Source: Anticarsia gemmatalis
Lineage: Eukaryota; Arthropoda; Insecta; Lepidoptera; Erebidae
Reading direction: 5' to 3'
DNA: 64,000 nucleotides
Assembly (NCBI RefSeq): GCF_050436995.1
Contig: NC_134747.1
Coordinates: 8,873,501-8,937,500 of the forward strand
Within the stretch, counting starts at the first letter, position 1, and the number at the start of each line of letters is the position of its first letter. Made by a program: the position numbers and the translations under genes. Below the pieces are notes generated by a model. It did not search any database. It had not been told where the DNA came from and worked only from the letters and a program-made list of their open reading frames with translations. Below, piece after piece: positions 22,401 through 36,050 of this stretch.

Positions 22401-25400
22401 GACGTTTTAGCTGGAGGAATTGTTAAGCGAGAAGGAGAAATTGAATTAGGCTGAGCGGGCGACGTTGTCAGAGCGGTGGCGACGCGGCGGCACGCTCGAC
22501 GGTCGGCGGCGGCGTGCGCCCTTCTTCCTACGTGCTCATCTAGCAACGCAACACTGAATTTACTTTGTACCCGCTGTTTCGGAGTTATAAATCAAACGTT
22601 ATTATGAGAAATTAAAACAATGTTATGCATAAGGCTTATCGCAAACAATTATTTCACGATTTCATTTTAATATTGTGTATTCGCGTGGGGTAATATCTAT
22701 CTGAAGCGTAAATAAACACAATGTATTGCTCATTATACTGGTTTGCTGTTGTACACTTGCAAAGTTGACAATTTAGGTCAATAGTTGAGTAATAAACGCA
22801 CACCGGGTCCAGAAAAAGCACGTAGTGTCAACGATAAGAAAGCAAAAAGCAAATAAAGTATGGTATGTTGGTTCGGGAACAGAATGGAGCAATCAGGACG
22901 AGAACACTTTGACACAGCAATTTGGACGGCGCGCCTCCGATGTGTTATTTTGATTGCGCCGCTTTTGTGCGGTGTTGTTTGTGCGTCCGCTTCCTTCGTG
23001 CTTATAAAAAATATTTATGACTCCTGTGAGACGCGAATATTGCCTCCACCGCCTTAATAACCTTCCTGGTAACGGAGAGCGACAGTCTCCTGAGGAGGTA
23101 TTATAACGTAACAATTGGCTGCAAAATATTCTTAAGGAAACTCATACATAAGGCGATATATAATACGAAGCTAAATGCTGCCGCGACGTATTATTTACAC
23201 TGTCGTCTTTAATAAAAGTTTTGGTGCGGAAACCCATAAGGACACGTACTGTCAAATACTGAACTCTATGAAATGATCTCGGACCTATTAGCCGCAAATT
23301 TCTGAAAGAGACCATAATCAATATTTCGAACGGTTTATCGTTTTCTTCCTAGGTGTCTTTAAGCGAGTTAGTTGATAAATATGTAAGGCTCATTTAGCGA
23401 AACGCAAGTGCATTCTCAAGAGCTGTATTGAATCATAGACTTCTGTGAATATTTGTTTAATACAAAATCATATAGTAAGTATATGTTTTTAAGGTACAAT
23501 CTAGGTGAACAACATAGAGGCCTCATTGGGAAATGATCCCCCACCGGAAATTAAACCATTCACGCAAGGGATGAGTTGCAACTATTTTCGACGTATCGCT
23601 TTCATGCTTCCTTGTTTCATTCTCAGTTTAAATAGATTTAGACACTAATGACAAGTACGAGACGTTTGGTGATATTGTTGCGGTCATTCAATGGTAAATA
23701 TTGGAATAATATTTACATTTACATTTGTTATAAAAGCAAAACTAAACAACGAATTCATTAAAATAACAAAATATATAAACAGTCTCGCGATTCAAGTATG
23801 TTCTATTATTGTATTCTTTCGACATACATTTCTATTTAACCTGGAAACACGAATCTACGCTAATATCTCTATCTTTAATATCATAAAGAGGAAAGATTTG
23901 ATTATATTTGTAATGAATAGGCCTCGAACGTACCGTCTTCATAGTAGGTACCTTTCGTCCCACACATGCAGGACGTTTGTTTTATTTACCTATACATACA
24001 ATGATAGAAATAACGAAACAATTAAATCTTTTATTACCTTTTAAAACTATAAACCAGAACTGCAAAATATTTCGTCGTACCTTCACACAACAAACAACAA
24101 CAGCAATTCGACAATGCATTAACGAATCCATTTACAATTAATTAAATTTACTCAACAAAACTAAGCGTAATTATTTTAAACCATAAATACAAATATCATT
24201 AAGTAATTATTAAAATAACAACCCTTACATAAAATCTATTTGTAGATTTCATATAACATTTTCATTATTTGCAGTATTGATTGGTTCGCATCAATCGCGA
24301 TATGCAAATATTAGCTTCGCTCGCTGACCGGCAGGCTTCGCTGGTGATTTACGCGTGTCGCATACCTACGTTATGCAATTACATCGCTTATTAAAAATTA
24401 ACCAGTTCACCGTAACGAAATTTTGCGACTTTCGTTAGATTGTTTGTTGTGAAAATTGCCTTTATGAAATGACAGGCATGTGTTACACTGAACTGTGCTC
24501 GAGGCTATATTGTTGGCCGTGTGGCGTGACGCGAGGAGCGCGGGCTCACGGGTGCTTCGAACGCAGACTGCCCACGTAAATCAGTGCGCTAGGGGGCGCA
24601 CTACGTTGTTGTTACGCGATGTACGTGTCTACTGAATGGATTAAACATTCTATTTTTGCATACATTGGAAAACGTTTACGGGTTTAAAAATAAAGTTACT
24701 AAAATCTAAACAAAAATAGGCGGCCGTCATATGAGGCTAATAAGTAACGGAAAATATTATGTTGTCCGCGTGGGTGTATCATTAAAAACACCACAAAAAG
24801 CCACAGGCTGAGCTGGGCGTAATGGCGAATATAATGTATGCTAATGAGGGCGCGGGTGGGGTGGCCCAACGTGACGTCACGCCTCGGACCACAGCCGCTG
24901 CCACTGCTGGCCGGGCCTAACGAGCGGGTGTGCATTTTCAATACTCGAACTGTTGTGTATCCACTACAGTAGTTAAGGACAACGTGCAATGTTCATTTTA
25001 CACAAGTCTGCTACAAAGTGCCGATCAACAGTTGTGTAGCAAATGTGACACGCCAGTTTTCCATAGAGTTCTTAAAGTACCAAGGTGTAACAGTGTAGCA
25101 CCTCTATAAATTTGGCTACAACTAGGTAGGGTATTACAGGAGATGGTGCAGGCAAAGCCATTCGCGATAATAAAAACAGCGCGAGCGCTACAAAAATAAT
25201 AAAAGTTAGCGCTGGGCGCCCGCGAGGCGCCGCCGGGAGGGTACGGCGCGGATCGCTGCGGCTCGAGCTGGCCTCGTCACGGGCCCTGTTTACTATCACT
25301 CCCGGGGGAAGCTTATTTCTTTTTGTTTTGGATTTCTTTTACTTTTTAACACTCTAATAAGAGCCATTCACGTTCTAACAACGTTGCGTTCGACGTGTTA

Positions 25401-25958
25401 CCGTACATTGTGATACAATTATGTAACAGTTGAACATTTTGACATCAGCGCACGATATTTATCTTGGGTTGTGATATGTTGACAATAAAAGTATTCCAAG
25501 ATAAATTAATTAAAATATTTGTATTTTCAATAAAATTATGGTATGACCGCCAGTCAGAAAGAGTTGTTACGGCAAATTTAACAGCTTAATTGCTTCAACC
25601 GTTAATGACGTTATTAATGGGAAATTAAACTGCTTAATAAATATCGATTTATAAGAATAAAGTTTTTATAAAACTGTTATGTTATTAAAATAAGTAGAGT
25701 AAGTGACATATAGAAATGATCACCAAGTTTTGGCGCTACATGCTGCTGAAAGTGCGTGATATAAAGCAAGAATAAGTTATGCGTTAAAAAAGACTATCCA
25801 ATATGCTTAAACTCACAACTATTAACGCGATAGTTAGTGAGAAATAAAAAACAATCCAGAATTATGAAAATTGTATTAAAACTTTCTAAGAACATTTTTA
25901 TTACATTATTGCCATCAAATATTTGTACGCGACATCATTTGCCGACAACGGTATATAA
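22401..25958. other. Non-coding stretch with CpG-rich islands
   Basis: No supportable gene. CpG-rich islands at about 22430-22550, 22860-23060, 24480-24640, 24830-24950 and 25190-25310 alternate with AT-rich DNA. Open frames in the islands arise from lack of stops in GC-rich sequence and have no family motifs. The alternation suggests regulatory sequence but this is only composition. Confidence 0.5.
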
Positions 25959-26162
25959 TCCATACTAATATTATAAATGCGAAAGTAACTGTCTGTCTGT
26001 CTGCTGCGCAATCACGCCTAAACTACTGAACCAATTTGGTTGAAATTTGGTATGGAGCCATTTTGATACCCGAGAAAGGACATAGGGTACTTTTTACCCG
26101 GGAAATTGACGCATTTACATGGGAAAACCCAGGTGGCGGACGAAGCCGCGGGTAAAAGCTAG
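25959..26162 (+). mobile_element. Helitron-like non-autonomous element
   Basis: A 204-bp element that starts TCCATACTAATATTATAAAT after an A and ends GCGGGTAAAAGCTAG before a T. A small stem GCGG-ACGAAG-CCGC lies ten bases before the terminal CTAG, matching the hairpin-then-CTRR layout of Helitron 3' ends. It holds a (GTCT)n run near its 5' end and no coding. Confidence 0.68.
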
Positions 26163-28812
26163 TAATTTATAAACACAAAATTCTTAAATGTGTAAACTCA
26201 ATGAAAAAAAATAATAATGAAAAATATCGATCGGTATGTGAGCCTGTTTCTTGTTTATACAAGTGCGAATCTTTAATTTTTAGATTTTGCTGCTTGCTGA
26301 AAAAAAAATACCATATAGCTGTATTTTAATTCTCTAATAAACCAAACCAGGTATACACACTAGGCAAAATAAATGACAAAATTAGCGCAATAGTGTGGTG
26401 CGAGCTACACAAGTATAAAATATTTCGTCAATAATTCATTTAACGTTAATTATTCTGTGGACGGTATTGCACGCCCATATTAGAACATAAACTGCATAAG
26501 CATTAATTTACTATTGCAAATGATGTGTGCGTTGTTTCTACGTGCTATAAATTACTGTGTCGTAATTATACTTTATACTCGCAAACAAAATTTGCTTTGG
26601 ATCTTATACTTTCAATAGACGTGACTGGCACATGACTATAAAAACAAGCATCTTTTTTATATTTTTGTTTATCAAATGCCGTTTAAAACCTTAAAGCAAT
26701 GACTTGAAAGCCTACTGCCATTTTCAGTAAATTTTCATGGTATCCATAAGAGCAATACTTGCTGCATTAATGTCCTACAGTCATTGTTGAAATAAACCTT
26801 AATTTTGAGTATATTAAAATGTTGATTATAGTAATCACGTCAGATAATAATGCCAACTGTTTTTCCATCAACAATGTATCATCCATCAGAAGGCGCAGAC
26901 TGATTTATGAGGGTAGAACGGCGTTGCGACGTGAGTTGTGCCTACTCGCGATGACGATGCGATTAAGAATCTTGGTACCGAGAAGGGGAGCCTCGGGGAA
27001 GGTACTACGTGATGATCATGTGACACTCGCCCCACTCAACTAGTTTTCCAACACGATAGCTTGCATTTCTCTCTTTATCTAACTATTTCTAAGTTGGATC
27101 GTAATAACGTCCTGCTAATAAATATAGTTAGTGTGCACAGAGCTACATATGTGCCATAAATACTTATGTAGTTACCAAGTTAACTATTGTATTGTTCGAA
27201 TATAGAGCAGCAGTTTCATATTTCCACCACCGTAATTCAGGGAACAATTGTAGAGATACAAACCAATAATATTACTTTATGAAATATAGTGCCACGAGGG
27301 AATTGATTAAAATAACTAACACAATTTATCATGCGAGTAAAAAGTTTTCGAGTTACAGGGCTATCGTTCCCGTGATCCCGTGAGAAAATTGCTAGTATTC
27401 ATCATAATGCGTGACATTTAAAATTACCGCCCGCACGCTCCGCAGCCCACGATAAATCAACGCAAACACTACTTCGGCAGAGTGAATCGTTATTATTAGC
27501 TGTTATTCAAACGATTGCTTTAAACAAACTGCTAAAATGCGAACTCTACTGCTTTTTACTGCTACACATTATATAAAAAATCTTATTTGAAAATGTTGTA
27601 CTTTTACTGGAAATTCTCATGTGTGCAATAATTTAGGCGCTCTGGTTTGCTGGTATTTATAGCATGGTCAACGGCGTGCTGGTTTTATACGAACCAGTGC
27701 GTACATGTTGGCTGCATTATGTACTAACTATAACTATAACGAAATCAATTTGAATGCTATTATTTTATTCATTCTCAGTAACAAGTACTCGTGGACGCCT
27801 TCGAGTATTTGTAATTTAATTGAAAATGTTTAGGTCATTATTAAGTACAAACAATATTTCATATTCTTGCACATCTTGCTTTTTGCGCACGCGCAATTCT
27901 TGAAAAGGATGAAATATTTTCTTTTACATCCTGTTATTAAATAATTATGTCACTGCATAGGCAGCCCATCTTGAGATCTTAAAATACCTGTGACTAAAGA
28001 ATTTTTCGCGTCTATTATGCACAAATTGCTCATTTAAATGATACCGTATATTTTTGTAATGCAGTATCACGAGGTGAAACGCTAGCCCAGCAGTGGGATA
28101 ATTTACATTAAAATTTATTAAATGTACCCATGGTAGTCGTTATGGGTACGGTGTAAATGAATAAATGAGATGTATATATTGTAATGAATTTACAATCGAT
28201 TGTGAATAAACCAGACTGCTAGACATGACGTGAGCTGATGAAAATGAATGCAGCTATTTACAAGGCAAGTGGTACGAGCGTCGACGGTGAAGCAGCGGTG
28301 CGGCGGTGAACGTACATGCACGTTGCAATCGTCACAAGAGCCCTAACGAGTGTCGAGGCGGACTCGTCTCGCTTCTCGCGTTGGGCCGCGGACGGACCAC
28401 CCTCTTGCATTTATTCATGTCGTTACCGCTAACGATAATTTTATCGTGTGCTCATTTGCCGGCGCCAGTCTCGCGGCCATCCGTCAGCGAGTCCAAATCG
28501 ACAATTTGTGCAACACTAAAAACTTTATTGCGACATAATTGACCCGGTTGTAAATAACCCTCGACCGCGACATTTTATTGCTGGCTTATTTTGTACTAGC
28601 TGTGCGATAAATATTTTTGAAGATAATATCAGATGGATAGCGTAATTACATGTACACACAGATACCTGTATTGACTCTCTTGAAATGTAATAATTGAACT
28701 TAAGTAACGCTTAATTTAAATACCACAACTTATGAAAAATAAATCAAGCTATGGAGAAAAAAACCATTTAGAGTACATTTTAAAAATAATATTGTTATTG
28801 GTAAAACCTAAG
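26163..28812. other. Non-coding stretch
   Basis: AT-rich DNA with CpG-richer patches at about 26885-27040 and 28270-28510. A LINE-tail-like phrase lies at 28069-28110 (see separate entry). No frame with recognisable motifs. Confidence 0.5.
28069..28110 (+). repeat. LINE-tail-like repeat scrap
   Basis: Contains CACGAGGTGAAACGCTAGCC followed by a CAGCAGTGGGATA phrase. A similar GCCCAGCAGTGGGACAGT phrase occurs near 46530, so this is a dispersed repeat, probably the 3' end of a non-LTR element. Boundaries are not visible. Confidence 0.4.
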
Positions 28813-29248
28813 ATGCCATCAAAAACATTCTGTAAAAACCTCAAGTCTCGCCGTAAAAAGTTGTGAGATCTTTATAATACCAAGTCGGTTAATCTATTTA
28901 GTCTCTGCTTAAAGGACCTTCTGTCTTAAGTTATTACGTATGCTATTATCATGCCAATTTAAAAAAAATACCTCTAAGCCAAATAGACCGACCTGGCCAT
29001 CGCATGATTTGATTAGTTAATGCTCCTGAAATGTTAATGGCGAATTTGTGTTTTCTTGCGATGACCAAGTCGATCTATTTGTTTTAAAGGTATTTTTTTT
29101 TAATTGGCATGATAATAGCATACGTAATAACTTAAGACAGAAGGTCCTTTAAGCAGAGACTAAATAGATTAACCGACTTGGTATTATAAAGATCTCACAA
29201 CTTTTTACGGCGAGACTTGAGGTTTTTACAGAATGTTTTTGATGGCAT
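28813..29248. repeat. Palindromic 5' part of copy B
   Basis: Two arms of about 190 bp in inverted orientation around a short loop containing a CATCGCATGA / CTTGCGATG pair. A transcript across it, in either direction, would form a long RNA hairpin. Confidence 0.8.
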
Positions 29249-29903
29249 CTCACTTCTTTTTGTAGAGCGAACATAAGTCCAATTTGTATGGAAAGACGTT
29301 TTTTTTTCATAATTCAACATATTTTCCTATGGGGATGTTGTTCGGTTTCATGGGCTAAACACCCTTACCCACCCTATACCCCCTCCGGTTATGCCTCATA
29401 TAGTAGGTACCTATTTACACCTATTTATTTTTTTATTTTCTACAGTAATAATAATTCATTAACTGCAAATGTAACCTTGTAATCTTATACATTTATATGG
29501 GATTACAAAGTTATTGTTGCAGTTGGTGTATTTAGAAAACTGGACCGAAATTATAAAATATTAAATTTTTCCCATGATTAAAACACTAAACCCTATTTGT
29601 ATTCTAAATTTTAGGCTTCTAAGTCTGCTAGAAGTACCTTAGACTTTTGATGATCGGTGAGTCAGTGAGTCAGTGAATCAGTGAGTGACAAAATTCAAAA
29701 TTTTAACAAGTTGTCATTCTTAAACTACTGGTTCAAATTAACTGAAATTTTAAATATACCGTGTTTATACAATGACTGATTAGTTGCTAAAAATCCAGGC
29801 TTCTTGTTTTATCCACAACGAAATTATAGGGGTGTCAAAAATAGCCCGAATTGCTTCGAGAAAAGGATGTTACGGCCGTGCCGCTTTTTTTTGCTCGACT
29901 TGC

Positions 29904-29923
29904 GGGGGCACTTCCGTGCCCCC
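29904..29923 (+). repeat. 3' terminal hairpin of copy B
   Basis: GGGGGCAC-TTCC-GTGCCCCC, perfect 8-bp stem; the same 20 bases lie at the ends of copies A and C, four bases before the element end. Confidence 0.85.
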
Positions 29924-29927
29924 AGAT

Positions 29928-30929
29928 TTGCCACACCGTGCTGTTACGCAATAGAGTACTCGATCCTAAGGTATGTCAATTATTTGTACGAGGACCAGTC
30001 AGCGGATTTTCTATCTGAGATAGTACCTATTTTTTCCGCATAATACTATAAATAGAATGTGGATTCTATTTTATTGTAGTTTAATTTACAACAAAGACTT
30101 CTTGAAATTCCTCTCAGAACGGCATGGGTAGGTAATTGAATAGCAGCAGAAGCCAGTGCTCGGCAGTTAAGGACGTGGCCGGCTACCGCACGACGGCGGC
30201 GCAGCGGCTACGGCATAATTGCGCAAACTTTCATGTGCTTCGCATACATTTTCATAATTAAAGGGGCAGTTCGCACCAACTGGTAAAAGTTATTTATAGC
30301 CACTTACCTCAATAATACTAGTTTGTCTTGTTATACATTTATGTAGTTAAATATATTACCAAGTGCCGTTTTGACACAAACTATTGTTACACATACATAC
30401 ATTATCGTAATTACTGGCTTATTTTTACAAATTTATACATCAAATATTTAGCAAGCGTTAATGTGCTTTTGCATAATATATGACAGGGATTATATAAAAA
30501 AATAAGCACAATAGCGAGTCGTTTTCGCCCATCGAGAGTAGTAGCATAGCAAGGGTTTTTTACCTTTAATATCACTATCATTTTGCTCCACAAAAAGAAC
30601 ATTGACTTTAATTTTTTTTTATTTCTACACATAGGTGTAGCAACTATTTGCTTAGAATGGGTTCAAAATGGTATTCTATTGTAAGCTGTTATGTAATTGA
30701 AATAAAGATTTTATATCAATTTGTACCAAAATATCGAAACATAATTATTTTGTTGAATTTAATCATGTCTGTGAGGTAAAATCAAGAGGTATAATGAAGA
30801 TTAAAATAAATCTGCCGGATGAATACTAATAAACGTTCGAATTTAATAATGACCAGAAAACATATCTTAGCTCTTACAATTGATTTATTTTAGTTCAGAG
30901 TTTTACGGTAATATGTACAATACAAATGT
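29928..30929. other. Non-coding spacer between copies B and C
   Basis: About 1 kb of unique-looking DNA with a CpG-richer patch at about 30165-30215; no gene recognised. Confidence 0.55.
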
Positions 30930-32080
30930 ATGCCATCAAAAACATTCTGTAAAAACCTCAAGTCTCGCCGTAAAAAGTTGTGAGATCTATATAATACCAA
31001 GTCGATTAATCTATTTAGTCTCTACTTAAAGGACCTTCTGTCGTAAGTTATTACGTATGTTATTATCATGCCAATTTAATAAAAATACCTTTAAAACAAA
31101 TAGACCGACCTGGCCATCGCATGATTTGATTATTAGTATGTATCACACTACACAGCACGACGAGAAGTTAATGCTCCTGAAATGTTAATGGCGAATTTGT
31201 GTTTTCTTGCGATGACCAAGTCGATCTATTTGTTTTAAAGGTATTTTTTTTAATTGGCATGATAATAACATACGTAATAACTTAAGACAGAAGGTCCTTT
31301 AAGTAGAGACTAAATAGATTAATCGACTTGGTATTATATAGATCTCACAACTTTTTACGGCGAGACTTGAGGTTTTTACAGAATGTTTTTGATGGCATCT
31401 CACTTCTTTTTGTAGAGCGATATATAAGTCCAATTTGTATGGAAAGACGTTTTTTTTTTCTTCATAATTCAACATATTTTCCTATGGGAATGTTGTTCAG
31501 TTTCATGAGCTAAACACCCTTACCCACCCTATACCCCCTATCGTTATGCCTCATATAGTAGGTACCTATTTACACCTATTTATTTTATTTTCTACAGTAA
31601 TAAAAATTCATTAACTGCAAATGTAACCTTGTAATCTTATACATTCCTATGGGATTACAAAGTTATTGTTTCAGTTGGTGTATTTAGAAAACTGGACCGA
31701 AATTTAAAAATATTTGATTTTTCCCATGATTAAAACACTAAACCCTATTTGTATTCTAAATTTTAAGCTTCTAAGTCTGCTAGAAGTACCTTAGACTTTT
31801 GATGATCGGTGAGTCAGTGAGTCAGTGAATCAGTGAGTGACAAAATTCAAAATTTTAACAAGTTGTCATTCTTAAACGACTGGTTCAAATTGACTGAAAT
31901 TTTAAATATACTGTGTTTATACAATGACTGATTAGTTGCTGAAAATCCAGGCTTCTTGTTTTATCCACAACGAAATTATAGGGGTGTCCAAAATAGCCCG
32001 AATTGCTTCGAGAAAAGGATGTTACGGCCGTGCCGCTTTTTTTTTGCTCGACTTGCGGGGGCACTTCCGTGCCCCCAGAT
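30930..32080 (+). mobile_element. Palindrome-plus-hairpin element, copy C
   Basis: A 1151-bp element with the same start, palindromic 5' part (30930-31398), internal GTGAGTCA array (about 31809-31840) and 3' hairpin plus AGAT as copy B. Unlike B it retains the longer loop with the CACACTACACAGCACGACGA phrase also seen in copy A. Bases outside the common ends differ among copies, which fixes the boundaries at ATGCCATC and CCCCCAGAT. No protein-coding capacity is visible. Confidence 0.78.
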
Positions 32081-35000
32081 ATACAACACCTATGTATATG
32101 CTTAATGAGTAAGAACATAAACAAAAAGAAACAAAAACAGAAAGGGTGAACTAGAATAAACAACGAAGACTGGAGTTACCTAATGAACTCGTGAAAATTT
32201 GGCGCGGCGTGTACACTAGGGGTTGCTTATTAGATATTCTCATCTCGGAGGCCAAGTCCAGTGGCGACAGCAGTGCGGGACGTGCTTTTTAAAATGATAC
32301 ATGACGTTGTCGTACACATATATTATAATTTTATACATATTGTAACTATTATTATAATTCGCCATTAATCAAGATCAATTTTAATGTGGGAACATGACGC
32401 TAAAAAAATATACCCCAAAAGTAAGTATGGTAAAGGTTAGCATTAATGTTAAATCAAACAACACCGGAATCGTATAATTTTCTGCCACGGTTCGTAGCCA
32501 TAACAAGGAAAATGTTAAAGGAAGGTCTTTTCACAAACCCGAAATAAATATCTCGCTTTTCCATTAAGGACATAAAAGCAATTCCGCGAGAGTCGAATAA
32601 TAACGAGGGGCAGCGTTGTCCAGCCGTGGCCTCCTCCGAATTTTATTTGCATCGCAGGGCGCGTCTCGGGTTCGGCCTCGCTCGCCTCGATTGCCCCAAT
32701 AATCGCTATTGTGTGGCTCGCGACGTTTGCGGCGCGACCGGAGCGCACCCGCGCGTCTCTCGCCTAGTCAACTTAGCGTACTCGCTACCGGCCGCGGCCG
32801 CGGCACCGTGCCTTCGCTAGCTTCGTACACCGTACACCGCTTCCAACGGCCCTCTCGTACAACTTCGGAATTGCATGCGCCCGAGAAAACTTCTACCTTT
32901 GAGAAATTCCAAACGCTTCGACGTGCTCTCGATGTAAACTTGGAATAACCAGATACATAACTACTACGTTGGCCAATCTGTTCCATGTTGTCGAATGGAA
33001 TAAAACTATTTTATCCGCTGTTGCAAGAATCGACTTCGATTGACTATTATATTACTTTACTAGGCTTTGGCAGAGCACGCAGCGATCACAACATCATACT
33101 TGTCTTGATATTATGAACCAATGATTAAAAATGATAAAGAGTACGGTGCATGTTGAAGTTTTGTAGTTTTTCTTAATTATAATAATAATATGTTGATAGA
33201 GAATACTCATAAGACTACAGTTCGGTGTATGTGTACACCATCCGCTACGAAGAGTCGACAATATGATTGTGGTAAACATTTGATTAAATGCGAGCTATTG
33301 ACACGTAAACATAGTAAAGTGCAAATCCTTCAGTAGTATTTTCACACTTAATTTTCTTAGAACACAGCAGCGGTAAGAAATAAAGTTAAAATTAAGACGC
33401 GAGTTTATGGGGCGTTACTGGGGTGGAGGGCACAAGGTGGGAGCCAAGGAGGTGCGGCGCGGTGTGAGAGGCCATTCGAATTCACCGCGCGAGCTGCGCC
33501 GTAGATAGCGGCAGGCGGAACACGTACTTCACTTCCACTAACTCCAACTATTGACAATATTAATGCACGCTTAGCAGGGCCAAGCGTCGGCGTGCATCGA
33601 CTTCAGAACACTCAAAAAATACCAAATCTGAATACATCTTTTCTGATCAAACATCATGTTCAGAAAACAATCGGTAAAGATAAAGTTTTATTTTAAAGCT
33701 TGTAACGCAAGCTTCGCTTATTGGCACTAATTTATTCCATTCTTAAGAGAAGTCTCCGGAAGTAACGCAAATATTAGACGAGCCTCGGCCCACGACGGCT
33801 GCCATTAATTCCAGAATTGAAATCTGGAATTGCGGCGGCGGTGGTGGCGAATTTACATTCATCGCGGTAAGAACTTAAATCAAGTTCTCAGTTACGATTC
33901 AGTTGCGATATTATTTTATTAAAATATGTAAATGACGCCGTTCCACGGCGTAGATACTACGGTAAGGACCTTACAATTGCGGGGAGGATATCTCTAACGA
34001 CGCAATATTTTCATTAGTGAGACTATTACCTACGAGCGTTATCACAATTTTATACAGTTTCACAATTATTACGTCGCATGACTGGAGATTAGTTGATCAC
34101 TGAGCACTTTTACATGTTTTTTAATAAATTATTAGGCAAAAGTCCTTTCAACTGCCTCACAAATTGCCTATTAAGTATGTCTCGTAGAGCGAGTGCATTA
34201 ATAGATTTAAAAAACATAAAAGCGGTGTGAAACCTAACGGTGGCTAAGCTAAACACAGCGTATCATTATAGTTAAAAATGCTACCCGCAGATTCATCTGA
34301 TTCCAAGCACAAAGCAGTTTTCAATTTATCGGGAATAAATGCTTCGGTTGGCAGCTCAGACACCCAATTACCGCGCACAAAAGCTGATTACCGCGCGGGT
34401 GCGGGCGGTCTGGCACAGCGGCGCGCGTCGTCGGCGCGTCGCCGCTGCGGCCCGGCTGCAGCGCGCCAGCCAGCGGTGCGCTCACAGAATATTTGAACGA
34501 CTTGTGAGGAACTCTTCATTTACTCTCTTTACACAACTAGACGACACTGTAAAACGCTTTCCTGTGATTGAAACCGACTTTGCTATGTATCTCTGAGATT
34601 CGCTTATGTGTAATGTGTATAGATTGCTATTACTAACGAAGTATTTGTTTATTATTATGCTGCTAACTGATTGCTGTTAGCCATTTTGGATCGATTTAAC
34701 AACGGGTTTACTGTAAAAGTATGCTAGTGATCAAGATATCGTAATCCGTATAATAAATGTTTACTAGATAGTTGCAGCTATATGTGGGAGGGTAGTATTC
34801 AACGCTTGATGTGATTACAATAAGGCAGTGCCCCGGAACATACTAGGGTGCCAACTGCGACGGGTCTCTTTGTTGTCGAATGAACTCCCGACAGCGAATG
34901 CCCTGGGAAATCATGACCGACGCCGCTCTACTCTAAGTAGAAAGGATGAATTCTGACTTTGTCGCGACTATCTTTTGCAGCAAAAGTACCTAATTTGGTT

Positions 35001-36050
35001 TTAAATTTTAAAAAATATTAACAAATATTTATAAATCAAAACCTACGTAATATTTGATTAAATTTTAAGTCTGGTCAATCAGTCCCGTTAAATATGAATA
35101 AAGTTTGTGTTGCGTTGTTGCATGTATAACATGTCGCATTGTAATCATCGTTCATTACTACCGTAAACCTCCATTTTGGTTGAATTATGGCAGCGTGTCA
35201 TAGCTTAAGACGTGTGCAAACAAGATTTATGTAATTAATTTAGGAGATAAGAGCAGGCGCGAGAGTACATACGTTATAGAACACAAAGGACGCAACCGCC
35301 CAATGCGTTAACTAAGTAATTACTAATACGATTTTGCTTATTACTATGTCAATTTTATTGTGTGTAGTAGGTTTCTTTCAAAGCAAATGAATTCGGCTGG
35401 TTTTGCGTAGACAATAGCTAGAATAGGAACAACACTGATGTTGAGAAACGGACACAGGCGGCCACATCGGCGGACCGGGAGCGAATGCGGGCGAACAGCC
35501 GACACCGACGGCCGGAGATATTTACGTTTATCTTCGGGTAACGGCTTCATCGCAAGCTTTATTACGACATCCACTCACGTAATCCTCCGCCGCCGTCATA
35601 ACTCCTCGTTTGCTGCCCCGCTACAATGTACAACACCGCTTTTCCACTAGCGGAACACGGACGGTGCATCGTACGTCTAACCGCTATTGCAACTAATTTA
35701 TACCTCCTCTTTTATAATAATTAGGGGGATTAAACTAGACTTTATGTTTATTATATACATCGCAGAGAAATTATTAATACAGAGATTTGTTTAAATCCTT
35801 AAGAGTTTTATCTAAATCTCTGTTTTCATCAAATACTTGCGACTTTTAATTATAGTTTCGTAAAGTAACTGTATCTAACAACAATTATATCGTTATCATT
35901 TCTTAACATTATTGCTATATAATTATGCTCTAGCTATTTTAGTTGATTTAACTCCTAAATTTCAATCATAATAAAAAGTAAAAATCAATCAATTCTAAAA
36001 ATATATAGAATCTCAAAAGCATTTTAAGTTTGAAATAATTATCACCCCAA
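32081..36050. other. Non-coding stretch rich in CpG islands
   Basis: No supportable gene. CpG-rich islands at about 32600-32940, 33400-33600, 33780-33960, 34370-34500 and 35440-35660 are separated by AT-rich DNA. At 33807-33831 a perfect 9-bp stem AATTCCAGA / TCTGGAATT with a 7-base loop sits in one island. Open frames in these islands have no recognisable domain. Confidence 0.5.

Larger units (their letters stand above)
28813..29927 (+). mobile_element. Palindrome-plus-hairpin element, copy B
   Basis: A 1115-bp element from ATGCCATCAAAAACATTCTG to the 3' hairpin and AGAT. The 5' 436 bp (28813-29248) fold into a palindrome with arms near 190 bp; the second arm ends with the reverse complement of the start. 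The 3' half (29249-29927) is not palindromic. It holds a GTGAGTCA array at about 29656-29688 and ends with GGGGGCACTTCCGTGCCCCC (29904-29923), an 8-bp perfect stem with a 4-base loop. The palindrome loop is shorter than in copy C by about 33 bases. No target duplication is evident. Similar to copy C almost throughout. Confidence 0.78.
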
